NCBI RefSeq assembly: GCF_001571045.1
Contig: NZ_BCSV01000002.1
Location: forward strand, 614,176-678,175
Source: Curtobacterium ammoniigenes NBRC 101786
GTDB lineage: Bacteria > Actinomycetota > Actinomycetes > Actinomycetales > Microbacteriaceae
Reading direction: 5' to 3'
DNA length: 64,000 nt
The position numbers were made by a program, and so were the translations under genes. Positions 8,556 to 18,714 of this stretch are shown here, in pieces; position 1 is the first letter of the stretch, and the number at the start of each line of letters is the position of its first letter. The notes under the pieces were generated by a model, which was given only the letters and a program-made list of their open reading frames with translations, did not search any database and was not told the DNA's origin.

Positions 8556-9656
8556 TTACGCGCTGACGACCGAGTTGTTCGACAGGCGCTCGCCGGACTC
8601 AGTGTCGAACACGTGCACGTGACCGGTCTTCGGGGTCACGTAGACGGTGTCGCCGATCGAGGGGTGGCGGCGGCCGTCGACGCGGGCCACGATGTCGACA
8701 CGCTGGTTGTCGATGTCCGTGTGGCCGTACAGGTATCCGTCGGCGCCGAGTTCCTCGACGACGTCGACGACGACCTCGAGCCCCTCGCCGGTGGTCGAGA
8801 CGATCGCGTCCTCGGGACGGAGGCCGACGGTGACCCGGTTCGCGCGAGCATTCGCGATGGTGTCGCGCTCGATCGCGTGGCTCATGTTGCCCAGGCGGAT
8901 GCCGCCCTCGACGACGTCGGCCGGGAACAGGTTCATGGCCGGCGAACCGATGAAGCCGGCGACGAAGACGTTGTTCGGCTTCTCGTACAGGTCGCGCGGG
9001 GTGCCGACCTGCTGGAGGACGCCGTCCTTGAGGACCGCGATGCGGTCGCCCATGGTCAGTGCCTCGGTCTGGTCGTGCGTGACGTAGACGGTGGTGACGC
9101 CGAGACGACGCTGCAGCGACGCGATCTGGGTGCGAGTCTGAACGCGAAGCTTCGCGTCGAGGTTCGACAGCGGCTCGTCCATGAGGAACACCTGCGGCTG
9201 ACGGACGATCGCTCGGCCCATCGCGACACGCTGACGCTGACCACCCGAGAGCGCCTTCGGCTTGCGGCCCAGGTACTCCTCGAGGTCGAGGAGCTTGGCG
9301 GCCTCGAGCACGCGCTGCGCGCGCTCTTCCTTGCCGACGCCGGCGATCTTCAGGGCGAAGCCCATGTTCTCCGCGACGGTCATGTGCGGGTAGAGCGCGT
9401 AGTTCTGGAACACCATCGCGATGTCGCGGTCCTTCGGCGGGATGTCCGTGACATCGCGGTCGCCGATGAGGATGTTGCCCGTGTTGACCTCTTCGAGGCC
9501 GGCGAGCATGCGCAGCGAGGTGGACTTTCCACAACCCGACGGGCCGACGAGCACCAGGAACTCGCCGTCGGCGACCTGGAGGTCGAGTGCGTCGACCGCG
9601 GGGCGGGTGCCTCCGGGGTAGAGGCGGGTTGCCTTGTCATAGGTGACGGACGCCAT
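8556..9656 (-). CDS. ABC transporter ATP-binding protein (UgpC/MsmK-type, sugar import)
   Basis: This is a 366-aa ATPase of the CUT1 sugar-import class. Walker A is GPSGCGKST, the signature is LSGGQRQRVAMGRAI, Walker B is VFLMDEPLSNLDAKLR and the switch His is in YVTHDQTEAL. The last 130 residues are the TOBE/OB-type regulatory domain typical of MsmK, UgpC and SugC. No permease or binding-protein gene is adjacent, so this looks like a shared ATPase serving several sugar importers, as described for MsmK-type proteins in actinobacteria and streptococci. The ATG at 9656 follows an AAAGGATGAAC ribosome-site region. Confidence 0.93.
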   Translation of the reverse strand: MASVTYDKATRLYPGGTRPAVDALDLQVADGEFLVLVGPSGCGKSTSLRMLAGLEEVNTGNILIGDRDVTDIPPKDRDIAMVFQNYALYPHMTVAENMGFALKIAGVGKEERAQRVLEAAKLLDLEEYLGRKPKALSGGQRQRVAMGRAIVRQPQVFLMDEPLSNLDAKLRVQTRTQIASLQRRLGVTTVYVTHDQTEALTMGDRIAVLKDGVLQQVGTPRDLYEKPNNVFVAGFIGSPAMNLFPADVVEGGIRLGNMSHAIERDTIANARANRVTVGLRPEDAIVSTTGEGLEVVVDVVEELGADGYLYGHTDIDNQRVDIVARVDGRRHPSIGDTVYVTPKTGHVHVFDTESGERLSNNSVVSA

Positions 9657-9787
9657 GAGCGTTCATCCTTTCTTCACCGGCAGGTACGTGCCGGACGATC
9701 CGTAGTGAAGACGGGCGACCCGATCCCGGGCCCCGTGCGGTCGCCATCGACCGCCAAGGACATGTAACACCCATTCGGGGGAGAAGG

Positions 9788-10543
9788 CTAGTTGGCCGAG
9801 CTCGGCAGATCGGCACCGATGCCGACATCGACGAGCTCGACGTGGCCGGAGAGTGACGCCGCGGGCTCGCGGAGCAGGCCCGCTTTCATGCCGCCGAACG
9901 TCACCGTGACATCCGCCTGCAGGACGGAGTCGTCCGCGGCGCCGGTATCGGCGTCGATCCCGCTCGGCACGTCGACCGCGACGACGACCGGCCCTCCTCG
10001 ACGTCGCTGAGCCGCCGAGAGCCGTCCGGCTTCGTCGCCCCCTCCAGCTTCCCGGTGCCGCTGTGCCTCCCGCACCCCCTCAACCGCGGCGCGAGCGGCA
10101 CCGCGGAGGGCGGTCGACCCGGTGATGCCGATACCGAGCATGCCGTCGAGCACGAGATCGGCGGAGGCGGCCACGTGCGTGACGGCAGCGCGCACCGCGT
10201 CCGGGTCGGCTGCTGTGGCGGACACCGGGTGGAGGCGCGCGCCGGCGGCGAGGGCAGCCTCCAGACCGGCCGTGTGGATGCGGGAGCCGGTGCGGATGAT
10301 CGTGACGAGCCTCCCGGCGCGGGCCAGGCGTTCACCGGCGTAGAGCGTGTCGCCGCCATTGTTGCCGCTGCCGACGAGCAGAAGGACGCGACCAGGAGGA
10401 GGCGCGCCGCCCGCGGCAAGGAGCCGCTCGGCAATGCGGGCGAGACCATCGGCGGCGCGCTGCATCAGCGGCTCGCCCGCGGCGAGGTGCGGCGCCTCGG
10501 CGGCACGGATCTGATCGGCCGTGTAACCATCCACGGGGGCCAC
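9788..10543 (-). CDS. nnrE: NAD(P)H-hydrate epimerase (YjeF N-terminal domain)
   Basis: This 251-aa single-domain protein interconverts the R and S forms of hydrated NAD(P)H so that the S-specific dehydratase can repair them. It has the family motif LLLVGSGNNGGDTLYAGERLA and the active-site Asp in DLVLDGMLGIG, and ends with a Rossmann-type strand (VVVAVDVPSGIDADTG). The C-terminal dehydratase domain found in many bacterial fusions is absent, so the dehydratase should be encoded elsewhere. It is divergent from a hydrolase gene, with 25 bases between the start codons. Confidence 0.88.
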   Translation of the reverse strand: MAPVDGYTADQIRAAEAPHLAAGEPLMQRAADGLARIAERLLAAGGAPPPGRVLLLVGSGNNGGDTLYAGERLARAGRLVTIIRTGSRIHTAGLEAALAAGARLHPVSATAADPDAVRAAVTHVAASADLVLDGMLGIGITGSTALRGAARAAVEGVREAQRHREAGGGDEAGRLSAAQRRRGGPVVVAVDVPSGIDADTGAADDSVLQADVTVTFGGMKAGLLREPAASLSGHVELVDVGIGADLPSSAN

Positions 10544-10568
10544 TCAACCACCGCTACGCTCAGGGGCC

Positions 10569-11354
10569 ATGGCCCTTCTGCCCCTCGCGCCGGCGCCGCG
10601 AGTCGTGATGGCGCCCGACGGACTCCGCATTGCCACATACGAGTTCGGTGACCCCGATGCGCCCACGGTGGTGGCCGTGCACGGCTTCGCCTCAGGCGCG
10701 CTGCTGAACTGGCATGCCTCCGGCTGGACGCGGGATCTGACGCGAGCGGGATACCGCGTGATCGCGCTCGACCAGCGCGGGCACGGGCACTCCGACAAGC
10801 CCTACACGCCCGACGCGTACACGATGGACGCGCTCGTCGCCGATGTCACCGCCGTGATCGACGCGTACCTGCTCGACGATGTCGCGTACCTCGGCTACTC
10901 GCTCGGAGCCCGGGTTGGATGGCACACCGCGGAGCGGCTCCCGGACCGGATTACGCGCGCCGTGTTCGGCGGCATCCCCGACGCGGACCCAATGCGGCGC
11001 ATCCGCGTGGACGAGGCGAAGGCGTACGTCGCCGATGGCACTCCCGTGGAGGACCGCGTCACGAACGGCTACCTCCAGATGGCTGCAGGCGTCGAGGGCA
11101 ACGATCTGCGCGCCCTCATCACCATGGTCGAGGGGATGCGGAACAGCATCGAGCCCACCCCCGCCAATGCGCCGGCGCAGCCGCTGCTCATGGCTGCCGG
11201 AAGTGAGGACGGGATCCTCGCCGCGTCTCAGCGTCTCGCGGCTGCCGCGCCGCATGCGCGTTTCTTCGAGATCCCGGGGCGCAACCACTTCAACGCGCCG
11301 ACCTCACGGCCGTTCCGGGAGGCGGCGATCGCCTTCTTCGACGCGACCCGCTGA
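10569..11354 (+). CDS. Alpha/beta-fold hydrolase
   Basis: This 261-aa protein has the alpha/beta hydrolase fold. The oxyanion motif is VVAVHGFASG, the nucleophile elbow is GYSLGARVG (Ser), the acid is probably the Asp in AAGSEDGILAA, and the catalytic His is in IPGRNHFNAP. The substrate cannot be told from sequence; esterase, haloperoxidase-like and epoxide hydrolase members look alike. The short divergent spacing from the epimerase gene suggests a shared promoter region. Confidence 0.87.
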   Translation: MALLPLAPAPRVVMAPDGLRIATYEFGDPDAPTVVAVHGFASGALLNWHASGWTRDLTRAGYRVIALDQRGHGHSDKPYTPDAYTMDALVADVTAVIDAYLLDDVAYLGYSLGARVGWHTAERLPDRITRAVFGGIPDADPMRRIRVDEAKAYVADGTPVEDRVTNGYLQMAAGVEGNDLRALITMVEGMRNSIEPTPANAPAQPLLMAAGSEDGILAASQRLAAAAPHARFFEIPGRNHFNAPTSRPFREAAIAFFDATR

Positions 11355-11443
11355 AGCGTTCGGTTGCGTGGGCTCGGGCAGCCCTGCGGGTAATCCGGAC
11401 GCACCTGCGCCGAGTCCAGCGCAGTCGGTATACCGTCCGACTC

Positions 11444-12475
11444 ATGGAATACAGACTTCTTGGCAATAGCGGCGCCGTCGTCTCTTCGCTGACGCTCGGC
11501 ACAATGACGTTCGGCAGCGAAGCCGATGAGGCCACGTCGCACGAGATCATCGACGCGTTCCTCGCCGCGGGCGGAACGTTCCTCGACACGGCGGACGTGT
11601 ACTCGAACGGACAGTCCGAGGTGATCATCGGCAACTGGCTCCGCGATCACCCGACGGAGGCGGAGCAGGTCGTCATCGCGACGAAGGGCCGGTTCCCGCG
11701 CGGTGAAGGCCCGAATGATCTGGGCCTGTCGCGCCGACACCTGCGGACTGCCCTTGACGCATCCCTGAAGCGACTCGGCGTCGACTACATCGACCTCTAC
11801 CAGATGCACGCGTGGGACGCGTTGACTCCGCTCGACGAGACGCTTCGCTTCCTCGACGACGCAGTCAGTGCGGGCAAGATCGGCGCATACGGGTTCTCGA
11901 ACTATCTCGGCTACCAGATCACGAAGGCCGTGTACGAGGCGCGCGCGAACCACTGGGCGCCCCCGGTCACGTTGCAGCCGCAGTACAACCTGCTCGTTCG
12001 TGACATCGAGCACGAGATCGTGCCCGCTTGCCTCGACGCGAACATCGGGCTGCTGCCCTGGTCACCACTCGCGGGCGGCTGGCTGTCCGGCAAGTACCAG
12101 CGCGACCAAGCGCCCACGGGCGCGACCCGGCTCGGTGAGAACCCGAAGCGGGGCATGGAAGCGTGGGAGGCTCGGAACTCCGACGAGCGCACCTGGGCCG
12201 TTCTCGAAGTGGTCACCGACGTCGCGGAGGCGCATGGCGTCTCCGCCGCGCAGGTCTCCCTTGCGTGGCTGCTCGCCCAGCCCGCGGTGACGAGTGTGAT
12301 CCTCGGGGCTCGTATGGTCGAGCAGCTGCAGGACAACCTCGGCGCTGCGGACCTGCGGCTCGAGGACAGCGAGCTCAAGCGACTCGGCGAGGCGAGCGCG
12401 CCGCGCATCGACGAATACCCGTACGGCACCGCCGGCCGGGCACAGCGGAACCGGTTGATCACGGGCGGCCGCTGA
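11444..12475 (+). CDS. Aldo/keto reductase
   Basis: This is a 343-aa NADPH-dependent oxidoreductase. The catalytic tetrad is visible: Asp and Tyr in FLDTADVYSNGQSE, Lys in VVIATKGRF and His in DLYQMHAWD. The C-terminal nucleotide-binding part (PAVTSVILGARMVEQLQDNLGA) is characteristic of the family. The first residues (MEYRLLGNSGAVVSSLTLGTMTFG) match the AKR class of YdhF/YajO-type enzymes. The physiological substrate is unknown. A strong hairpin follows the gene. Confidence 0.92.
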   Translation: MEYRLLGNSGAVVSSLTLGTMTFGSEADEATSHEIIDAFLAAGGTFLDTADVYSNGQSEVIIGNWLRDHPTEAEQVVIATKGRFPRGEGPNDLGLSRRHLRTALDASLKRLGVDYIDLYQMHAWDALTPLDETLRFLDDAVSAGKIGAYGFSNYLGYQITKAVYEARANHWAPPVTLQPQYNLLVRDIEHEIVPACLDANIGLLPWSPLAGGWLSGKYQRDQAPTGATRLGENPKRGMEAWEARNSDERTWAVLEVVTDVAEAHGVSAAQVSLAWLLAQPAVTSVILGARMVEQLQDNLGAADLRLEDSELKRLGEASAPRIDEYPYGTAGRAQRNRLITGGR

Positions 12476-12528
12476 GCGATGCGCTCGGGCGGTTCGTGCT
12501 GAGCCGTTGCTGGTGCCGGAAACGCGAC

Positions 12529-12556
12529 GAAGGCCCTGGGACTTCCCAGGGCCTTC
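12529..12556. terminator. Bidirectional terminator hairpin
   Basis: A perfect 12-bp stem (GAAGGCCCTGGG / CCCAGGGCCTTC) closes a 4-base loop (ACTT). It lies about 50 bases after the aldo/keto reductase stop and just past the 3' end of the minus-strand tRNA-Thr, so it can serve both transcripts. Confidence 0.8.
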
Positions 12557-12567
12557 GTTCGTGTGCG

Positions 12568-12640
12568 AGCCGGCGACGGGACTTGAACCCGTAACCGCCC
12601 GATTACAAGTCGGGTGCGCTACCAATTGCGCCACGCCGGC
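12568..12640 (-). tRNA. tRNA-Thr (anticodon TGT)
   Basis: Read on the minus strand, the acceptor arms GCCGGCG and CGCCGGC pair fully. The D-arm is GCGC/GCGC, the anticodon stem CCCGA/TCGGG closes the loop CTTGTAA, and the T-arm is ACGGG-TTCAAGT-CCCGT. The anticodon TGT reads ACA threonine codons. The discriminator base is T and CCA is not encoded. Confidence 0.95.
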
Positions 12641-12731
12641 ACCGTCGTCATCCTACCGGGGCGCCTTGACGGGTCACGCCGGTGCTCAGCCTTTGCTGCG
12701 GCAGGGCGCGGGGCCGGCGGCGTCGCCTTGG

Positions 12732-13142
12732 CTACTCGGCGGATCCCTCGGGCGCGAAGTTCAGCGAGATCGAGTTCATGCAGTAGCGGTCGCCGGTCGG
12801 CGTGCCGAATCCGTCCGGGAACACGTGGCCCAGGTGCGAGCCGCAGTTCGCGCAGCGCACCTCGGTGCGAACCATGCCGAGCGAGCGATCCTCGATCAGC
12901 TGGACGGCCTCCGGGCGAACCGACTCGTAGAACGAGGGCCATCCGCATCCGGAGTCGAACTTGGTGCCGCTCTTGAAGAGTTCAGCCCCGCAGGCTGCAC
13001 ACGTGTAGATCCCAGCGCGCTCCTCGTCGAGGAGCTCGCCGGTCCACGGACGCTCGGTCGCGGCCTGCCGGAGCACCGCGTACTGCTCGGCACCGAGCTG
13101 CTCGCGCCACTCCGCGTCCGACTTCTCCACCTTGTACGCCAT
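12732..13142 (-). CDS. msrB: Peptide-methionine (R)-S-oxide reductase MsrB
   Basis: This 136-aa single-domain enzyme reduces methionine-R-sulfoxide in proteins using thioredoxin. It shows the two zinc-binding CxxC pairs (CAACGAELF and [10 protein letters not shown]), the substrate pocket (GCGWPSF) and the catalytic Cys in [12 protein letters not shown]. The length is typical of stand-alone MsrB. It lies upstream of tRNA-Thr on the same strand. Confidence 0.95.
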   Translation of the reverse strand: MAYKVEKSDAEWREQLGAEQYAVLRQAATERPWTGELLDEERAGIYTCAACGAELFKSGTKFDSGCGWPSFYESVRPEAVQLIEDRSLGMVRTEVRCANCGSHLGHVFPDGFGTPTGDRYCMNSISLNFAPEGSAE

Positions 13143-13246
13143 GTCATCCTCCTGGTCGACCGTTGGTCCGGCGCGCTGGGTTGCGGCCGGAGCGGGGTTG
13201 TTCCCGGGCGCGTGGCCGGGGAGCCCTGACCATTAAACTCACGAAG

Positions 13247-13792
13247 GTGCCGGACCATTCCACCCAGCGCGCCGACGCGCGTATCCGGTGCGCTCGCTGG
13301 GTTGAACTCACGACCGACGAGCTGTACGAGATCGTGCGTCTTCGCAACCGCGTCTTCGCGCTCGAGCAGCGTGTCGAGGCGGAGGACTTCGACGGTCGCG
13401 ATCGTGCGGACGAGACGGAGCACTGGTGGATGCCCGATGAGGATGGCGGCGTCCGTGCATACCTGCGACTGCTTCGGCCGGCGCCGGACGAAGTGCACCC
13501 GCCGGACGCTCTGCCGCCCCGCTGGGTGATCGGCCGAGTCGCGACAGATCCGGCGTTTCGCGGCCGCGGACTTGCACATGGGCTCGTCACCGCGGTGCTC
13601 GGTCGGCACGGGAGCGAACCGATGGTGCTGCACGCGCAGGAATACGTCGCCGGACTGTATGCGGCCTCCGGGTTCGTGCCGTTCGGCGAGTCGTACGACG
13701 AGGCCGGGATCCGCCATCGCGGCATGTATCGGGCCGGGCAGACCGCTGCGCAGGACCCCCGCTCCAACAAGGTTGAGGAGGGCGCCCGCTGA
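13247..13792 (+). CDS. GNAT-family N-acetyltransferase (ElaA-like)
   Basis: This is about 181 aa and resembles ElaA-type acetyltransferases. The N-terminus (RWVELTTDELYEIVRLRNRVFALEQRVEAEDFDGRD) is typical of ElaA. The acetyl-CoA-binding loop is IGRVATDPAFRGRGLAHGLV, followed by LHAQEYVAGLYAASGFVPFGESYDEAGIRHRGM. The substrate is unknown. I chose GTG at 13247 because the domain begins soon after it; the open frame starts earlier. The stop TGA overlaps the proposed CTG start of the next gene. Confidence 0.85.
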   Translation: MPDHSTQRADARIRCARWVELTTDELYEIVRLRNRVFALEQRVEAEDFDGRDRADETEHWWMPDEDGGVRAYLRLLRPAPDEVHPPDALPPRWVIGRVATDPAFRGRGLAHGLVTAVLGRHGSEPMVLHAQEYVAGLYAASGFVPFGESYDEAGIRHRGMYRAGQTAAQDPRSNKVEEGAR

Positions 13793-14895
13793 GCGCCCCG
13801 GACAGCCGCCCCCGGCCACGCGAGGACGACACCGGCGATCGGTATCGGACCTACGCCGCGCGGATCGCGGGTGTATCGCCGACCTATGCGGCCTGGGCTG
13901 CGCGCGTCGACCCCGAGATCGAGACGGTCCTCGACACCGTGCCGCCGACGAAGCGGCAGCCCGAACTCGCGTTCGCGGTCGCGCGATCGCTCGGGGCGGA
14001 CCCGTTCGACCCTGATGGATTCCGCAGCCTCGTCGTCGATCACGGTGCCGCCTTCGCGCGTCGGCTTGCAGCGTCGACGATGCAGACGAATGACCCGCGT
14101 CGGATGGCACCGATCGTTCCAGTGATCGGTGCCATCGCGGCGCGATCGGCCGCGCCAATCGGCCTCGTCGAGATCGGCGCGAGCGCCGGGCTGACGCTGA
14201 TCCCCGACCGGGTCGTCCTCGACTTCGTGCCAGAGGGCGACAGTTGCGGTCGTCCGGTACGGATTGCGTCGCCGCTTCCGGCGGACCGAGTCGGAACCCG
14301 TGGGCTTACTGAAGCCTGTGGCACCGCCGGCTTTGCGTCCGCCGCGGCGGCGACGCTCCCGCTCACTGCGGTCACGACGGGCGTGACTCCGGAGGCTGTT
14401 CCTCCGTTCCGTCTCGTAGCGCGCGTCGGCCTCGACCCGTCTCCGATCGACCTGCGGGACCCCGCTGCGTTCAGCGCGCTGGCATGGAGCGTGCCGCCGG
14501 AGGCAGTGGAGCGCGTCGCACTCATGCGGTCAGCCGCGAGCGTGCTCCTTGCAGATCCGCCGACGCTGATCACCGGCACCGTGCAACACGACCTCGATCG
14601 CGCGCTCGCGCAGCTGCCCGAGAACTGCACGCCGGTCGTCGTCACCGCGGGAACGCTCGTATACGTGCCGGGACGCGAGAGGCAAGCGTTCGTCGACGCG
14701 ATCGCAGACCGCGGCGTGCACTGGATCTCGCTGGAGCGCACTGGGGCGCTCGTCGACATCGCGTCCCGGCTGCCGACGAACCACGCGGCAGCCGTGCCTG
14801 CAGACCGAGCGTTCGCGACGCTTGCCGTTGATGGGAATCCGATTGGAAGCACGGATCCCTATGGCACTCGCATCCACTGGTTCGCTCAACCGTGA
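13789..14895 (+). CDS. DUF2332 family protein, probable CTG start
   Basis: This is a 368-aa protein of the actinobacterial DUF2332 family. A methyltransferase-like fold is suggested by GLVEIGASAGLTLIPDR, a glycine-rich loop after an acidic strand; no substrate is known. Family-like sequence (RYRTYAARIAGVSPTYAAWAARV) lies upstream of the first in-frame GTG at 13939, so the start must be earlier. An in-frame stop at 13774 limits the choice, and only CTG at 13789 has a good ribosome site (GAGGAGG at 13775-13781, 7 bases before it). That CTG overlaps the previous gene's stop as CTGA. Confidence 0.75.
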   Translation: MSAPDSRPRPREDDTGDRYRTYAARIAGVSPTYAAWAARVDPEIETVLDTVPPTKRQPELAFAVARSLGADPFDPDGFRSLVVDHGAAFARRLAASTMQTNDPRRMAPIVPVIGAIAARSAAPIGLVEIGASAGLTLIPDRVVLDFVPEGDSCGRPVRIASPLPADRVGTRGLTEACGTAGFASAAAATLPLTAVTTGVTPEAVPPFRLVARVGLDPSPIDLRDPAAFSALAWSVPPEAVERVALMRSAASVLLADPPTLITGTVQHDLDRALAQLPENCTPVVVTAGTLVYVPGRERQAFVDAIADRGVHWISLERTGALVDIASRLPTNHAAAVPADRAFATLAVDGNPIGSTDPYGTRIHWFAQP

Positions 14896-15082
14896 GGCCC
14901 ACCGCTGTGGAGAGGAGGGCTGTCCACAGCAGGAATTCCGACCTGCCAGGAGCATGCCAGGGAGCGGCGCGCGGCCGCCCTTACTATGTGCACCACCGCG
15001 ACTCCCAGTCGCGGACATCGAGTCGCCCCAGGCGTCTTGTGCAAGCTCGGACTTCTGCAACCTCAGGAACGAACGGACCGCA

Positions 15083-15376
15083 GTGCAACGCAATCGAACC
15101 GAAGGGGAACTGTCGGACCTCGACCGGCACATCCTCGCGTTCGAGCACGACCGGGCCCGTCACGACCGCAATAAAGAGGTCGCAATCCGACTCGAATTCG
15201 GGATGTCCCCGGCGCGGTACTACCAGGTTCTCGGGAGAGTCATCGACTCGCCTGCTGCACTGGCGCACGATCCGCAACTCGTCAAGCGACTCCAGCGCAT
15301 CCGCCGATCACGGGTCGATGCGATCGCACGACGCGATGTCCCCGGGCACCCCGAACGACCAGAGAAAGCGTCATGA
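15083..15376 (+). CDS. DUF3263 family small protein
   Basis: This 97-aa protein matches the DUF3263 family (LSDLDRHILAFEHDRARHDRNKEVAIRLEFGMSPARYYQVLGRVIDSPAAL, given here only as a family cue). The MSPARYYQVL region looks like a helix-turn-helix recognition helix, so DNA binding is plausible but untested. The start is GTG at 15083; a longer frame upstream lacks family sequence. Its stop overlaps the next start as ATGA, and the same gene pair recurs in actinobacteria. Confidence 0.8.
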   Translation: MQRNRTEGELSDLDRHILAFEHDRARHDRNKEVAIRLEFGMSPARYYQVLGRVIDSPAALAHDPQLVKRLQRIRRSRVDAIARRDVPGHPERPEKAS

Positions 15377-15972
15377 CGAGATTTCCCCGAGACCGATTCG
15401 ATGACGTCACGGACGGCCCGCGCGTCGGCGCGCACCGAAGCAGCGCGCGCAAAGGTCGCGGCTGGGCGGCATTCGGTTGGGCCGCCCTCGCAACAGCGGT
15501 CGTTGCGGCGTTGGCGATCGTGATCATGGGCGGTCTCAGCGGGTTGAACAGCGGGATCACATCGGCCGGCGCCTCAGGCGGCCCCGGAGCGTCAGCGAGC
15601 GCATCGGCGAGCGGCACAGCGAGCGCGTCCGCATCTGCCCAGGCGAGCAGCCCAAGCGCCACTCCGAGCGCACCGGCCACCGCGACGCCGTCGCAGCAAA
15701 CGGCAGCCAACACCATCGAAGTGCTCAACGGGACGCGCATCACCGGGCTCGCGGCCAAGGGTGGCGCGGCACTCATCGCTGCAGGGTGGAAAGTCGCGGG
15801 CGAAGGGAACGCCGGGTCAACCGGCACCACGACCTCGGTCGTCTACTACAAAGACGCCAGCGACCTTGCGGTCGCGAACGGCGTTGCGAAGACCCTCGGC
15901 ATCGCCTCCGTGCAGGCGTCGAGCGCGTTCCCGAATTCCGCAATCACCGTGGTCCTGGGCAGCGACTACTAA
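15373..15972 (+). CDS. Membrane-anchored LytR C-terminal (LytR_C) domain protein
   Basis: This 199-aa protein has a short basic cytoplasmic N-terminus, one membrane segment (residues about 32-55, AAFGWAALATAVVAALAIVIMGG), a Ser/Ala/Pro-rich extracellular linker and a C-terminal LytR_C domain. That domain contains the typical motif NTIEVLNGTRITGLAAKGGAALIAAGW. LytR_C domains occur on cell-wall attachment enzymes but also alone, as here; the isolated domain has no known enzymatic role. The ATGA overlap with the DUF3263 gene indicates coupled translation. Confidence 0.85.
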   Translation: MTRFPRDRFDDVTDGPRVGAHRSSARKGRGWAAFGWAALATAVVAALAIVIMGGLSGLNSGITSAGASGGPGASASASASGTASASASAQASSPSATPSAPATATPSQQTAANTIEVLNGTRITGLAAKGGAALIAAGWKVAGEGNAGSTGTTTSVVYYKDASDLAVANGVAKTLGIASVQASSAFPNSAITVVLGSDY

Positions 15973-16502
15973 GCCTCCTCGGCTTCTGTTTGCCCTCGGC
16001 TTCGGCTTCGGTATCGGCGTCGGTATCGGTATCGGTATCGGTATCGGTATCGGTATCGGCATCGGCATCGGCAGGGCAGCGTGCACGATAGCGCAGCGTC
16101 CGCCGTTCCGGCATCGAGCACGGCAGCGACGGCGCCCGCGGTCGCGGTGTGACGACCGTTGCTCGTGGCGGGCTACCTCATGCTCGCGTGGTGTCGACCC
16201 CGTGCTCGCGGGGCGAGTGACGCTGTGTTCCCGGAACGCATGACCCCATGCTCAAGTCGGGAATCGGCGCGCTATGTTGCGGCCATGTTTCGAGCACATT
16301 GAGATACCGCTATTGGCGTATGAATTCGGTTGCTCGGTCTTGCTCTTGGCGGGCTTCTCATTACGATCGCAATAGGTCAGCCCAGCGATCGAAACCGACG
16401 GAACTCTGTACGCGTGACGACTCCCGGGAAATGGAACGACCCGGCGGGAGCGACACCTGGGCCTGCCGCCAGTATGAAGCAGCACCGCAGGGAGCAAGAG
16501 CA
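15973..16502 (+). other. Intergenic stretch, no convincing gene
   Basis: This 530-base stretch lies between the LytR_C gene and the cold-shock gene. It begins with a tandem hexamer array and then has arginine-rich, low-complexity open frames with no family features, which I do not call. The right part must hold the cold-shock promoter and its long 5' leader; GGGAGC, 8 bases before ATG, is the ribosome site. Confidence 0.5.
15996..16073 (+). repeat. Tandem hexamer repeat, consensus GGTATC / GGCATC
   Basis: About 13 copies of a 6-base unit run head to tail. The central copies are identical (GGTATC) and the edges vary (GGCTTC, GGCGTC, GGCATC). The array starts just after the stop of the LytR_C gene. 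Being a multiple of three, it reads as Gly-Ile or Val-Ser repeats in some frames, but no start or domain supports translation. Such arrays are prone to slippage. Confidence 0.9.
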
Positions 16503-16706
16503 ATGGCCAACGGCACGGTCAAGTGGTTCAACGCCGAAAAGGGATACGGATTCATCACCGTCGAAGGCGGAGGGCAAGACGTGTTCGTCCATTACTCCGC
16601 CATCGATATGACGGGATACAAGGTCCTCGAAGAGGGACAGGCAGTGACGTTCGACGTCGGAACCGGTTCGAAGGGACCACAGGCGGAGGCGGTCCGACCC
16701 GCGTAG
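16503..16706 (+). CDS. cspA: Cold-shock protein (CspA family)
   Basis: This 67-aa single cold-shock domain has RNP1 (KGYGFITV) and RNP2 (VFVHYSAI) and the usual start [14 protein letters not shown]. It binds single-stranded RNA or DNA as a chaperone. The length and spacing are standard for actinobacterial CspA. A long leader upstream and a strong terminator downstream indicate a single-gene transcript. Confidence 0.96.
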   Translation: MANGTVKWFNAEKGYGFITVEGGGQDVFVHYSAIDMTGYKVLEEGQAVTFDVGTGSKGPQAEAVRPA

Positions 16707-16737
16707 GGCGAGAAGCGCCTCCAGGCAGATCTGACAC

Positions 16738-16767
16738 GAGACGCGCGATCTTCGGATCGCGCGTCTC
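16738..16767 (+). terminator. Rho-independent terminator after cspA
   Basis: A perfect 13-bp stem (GAGACGCGCGATC / GATCGCGCGTCTC) with a stable TTCG tetraloop is followed by a short GGCGTTT tract. It lies about 30 bases after the cspA stop. Confidence 0.88.
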
Positions 16768-16828
16768 GGCGTTTCATCCCTCCACAGCCAACGAGTGCCG
16801 GTGGTCGTCAACACGTCATCGGGGCGAG

Positions 16829-16855
16829 GTTGCACTCTCCCGGTGCGAGTGCCAG
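16829..16855 (+). promoter_or_regulatory. CIRCE operator 1 (HrcA site)
   Basis: GTTGCACTC, 9 bases, then GAGTGCCAG. This matches the CIRCE inverted repeat (consensus TTAGCACTC-N9-GAGTGCTAA) with a few mismatches in the outer positions. It is the binding site of the heat-shock repressor HrcA. Confidence 0.75.
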
Positions 16856-16863
16856 AATCGCAC

Positions 16864-16890
16864 TTGGCACTCGCTCGCGCTGAGTGCTAG
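16864..16890 (+). promoter_or_regulatory. CIRCE operator 2 (HrcA site)
   Basis: TTGGCACTC, 9 bases, then GAGTGCTAG, a near-consensus CIRCE element only 8 bases after the first one. It lies 72 bases before the groEL start codon. Two operators in tandem should give tight HrcA repression of groEL. Confidence 0.92.
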
Positions 16891-18585
<1,695 letters not shown>

Positions 18586-18618
18586 GTCCTGACTGCTGCT
18601 TCCCCTTCGGAAGTTCGA

Positions 18619-18650
18619 GGGCCCTCGTACGCTTCGGCGTGCGGGGGCCC
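18619..18650 (+). terminator. Terminator after groEL
   Basis: A 14-bp stem (GGGCCCTCGTACGC with GCGTGCGGGGGCCC, two G-T pairs) closed by a TTCG tetraloop, starting 33 bases after the groEL stop codon. Confidence 0.85.
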
Positions 18651-18714
18651 TTCCGCGTTGCGCGGTCGGCGCCGGGTTGCTCGGGTTCGTTCAGGTTCAG
18701 CTGGTCAGGTTGTG

